Source of the DNA: Oligoflexus sp.
GTDB lineage: Bacteria; Bdellovibrionota_B; Oligoflexia; Oligoflexales; Oligoflexaceae
Assembly: GCA_030151925.1 (NCBI GenBank)
Contig: JASLCY010000493.1
Location: 1 to 5,572 of the forward strand
Direction: 5' to 3'
Length of the DNA stretch: 5,572 bases
Made by a program: the position numbers and the translations under genes. Numbering within the stretch: the first letter of the stretch is position 1; each line of letters starts with the position of its first letter. Below the pieces are notes generated by a model that was not told the origin of the DNA, did not search any database, and saw only the letters and a list, made by a program, of their open reading frames with translations. Shown piece by piece: positions 5,303 to 5,572 of the stretch.

Positions 5303-5331
5303 TCATCATCGCCTCTAGGAAGGGATGCTGG

Positions 5332-5572
5332 ATGCTCAAGCGTTATCTCAAATTCTCCTGCCTCGCCGCTCTCGTCGGTTTCATGGCCGGTTCCGCGTCG
5401 GCGCTTTTCCTCTACCTGCTGAGCGAAGCGACGATGTATCGGCAGTCGCATCCTGAGCTGCCGCTGCTCCTGCCGCTCTGCGGCCTCGTCATCGGCTGGC
5501 TTTACCACCTCTACGGCCAGAGCGTGGCCGGCGGGAATTCCCTTATCATCGACGAAATCCACGATCCGCAGC
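5332..5572 (+). CDS. ClC-family chloride channel/antiporter, N-terminal part (cut by window edge)
   Basis: Eighty codons are visible before the right edge. The ATG at 5332 has AGGAAGGG (5317-5324) with 7 nt spacing; the ATG at 5325, which lies directly against that site, opens a different frame with no membrane-protein character. Residues about 7-31 form a first membrane helix (LVGFMAGSASALFLYLL). A second hydrophobic helix spans about 43-60, ending LVIGWLYHLYGQSV. The following GGNSLIIDEIHDP sits where classical ClC proteins have the GSGIP anion-binding loop, and I recognise this variant from a bacterial subfamily annotated as voltage-gated chloride channels. ClC proteins are dimeric inner-membrane transporters or channels for chloride or, in one branch, fluoride. 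Substrate cannot be decided because the later motifs (GREGP or GREGT, and the C-terminal tyrosine) are outside the window. Confidence 0.88.
   Translation, partial: MLKRYLKFSCLAALVGFMAGSASALFLYLLSEATMYRQSHPELPLLLPLCGLVIGWLYHLYGQSVAGGNSLIIDEIHDPQ

Noticed and set aside
5239..5320. Possible fluoride riboswitch or terminator before the ClC gene (GGCG/CGCC hairpin at 5239-5253 and ATCATCGCCTC near 5305-5315)
   Set aside because: The hairpin has only 4 bp and no T run. The GGNGAUG start and the TGATGATgCCTAC end of the fluoride aptamer are not present in proper form, and the likely promoter lies inside the region.
4302..5339. Long open frame on the minus strand opposite the flavoprotein gene
   Set aside because: It lacks any recognisable motif and is a by-product of GC-rich codon use; the plus strand encodes clear FAD and CPYC motifs.

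Overview
This 5.6 kb, GC-rich window looks like bacterial chromosome, most likely from a Gram-negative such as a proteobacterium. Grounds are purine-rich Shine-Dalgarno sites, a SnoaL-fused ECF sigma factor, a divergent LysR regulator and short intergenic gaps. Nothing fixes the genus. I see no mobile element, CRISPR array, tRNA or rRNA.

Layout. (1) 1-792, plus strand: the 3' end of a helical protein that may be a degenerate chemoreceptor signalling domain, then a complete DUF1398-like gene. (2) 768-2686, minus strand: a three-gene operon read leftwards, consisting of an ECF sigma factor with a fused SnoaL-like domain, a DUF1801 protein with a histone-H1-like lysine tail (start and stop overlap by 4 bp), and an SRPBCC protein. 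The last gene overlaps the DUF1398-like gene tail to tail by 25 bp. (3) 2687-2820: a control region with two face-to-face promoter sequences, each reading TTTGTCAC-N15-TTCGTCA, arranged as one 66-bp dyad centred at 2733.5. They match what I recall as the ECF41 consensus (TGTCACA-N16-CGTC). (4) 2821-3282, plus: a carboxymuconolactone decarboxylase/AhpD-like protein. It keeps its CxxC but has Gln and Gly where the family has its Glu and His relay residues. (5) 3286-4212, minus: a LysR-type regulator, converging on the AhpD-like gene with 3 bp between stop codons. (6) 4213-4316: a divergent control region with a perfect 8-bp inverted repeat of LysR-box type. (7) 4317-5246, plus: a thioredoxin-reductase-like flavoprotein with a CPYC active site but a degraded NADPH-binding motif. 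(8) 5332 to the edge, plus: the N-terminus of a ClC-type anion channel or antiporter with its own likely promoter.

How they may work together (inference): the sigma factor probably activates its own operon and the AhpD-like gene from the shared dyad. This is the usual pairing of SnoaL-fused sigma factors with a carboxymuconolactone decarboxylase gene. Beyond the dyad, the flavoprotein is controlled by the divergent LysR protein. The two CxxC proteins may belong to one thiol or oxidative-stress response, but only their proximity supports that.
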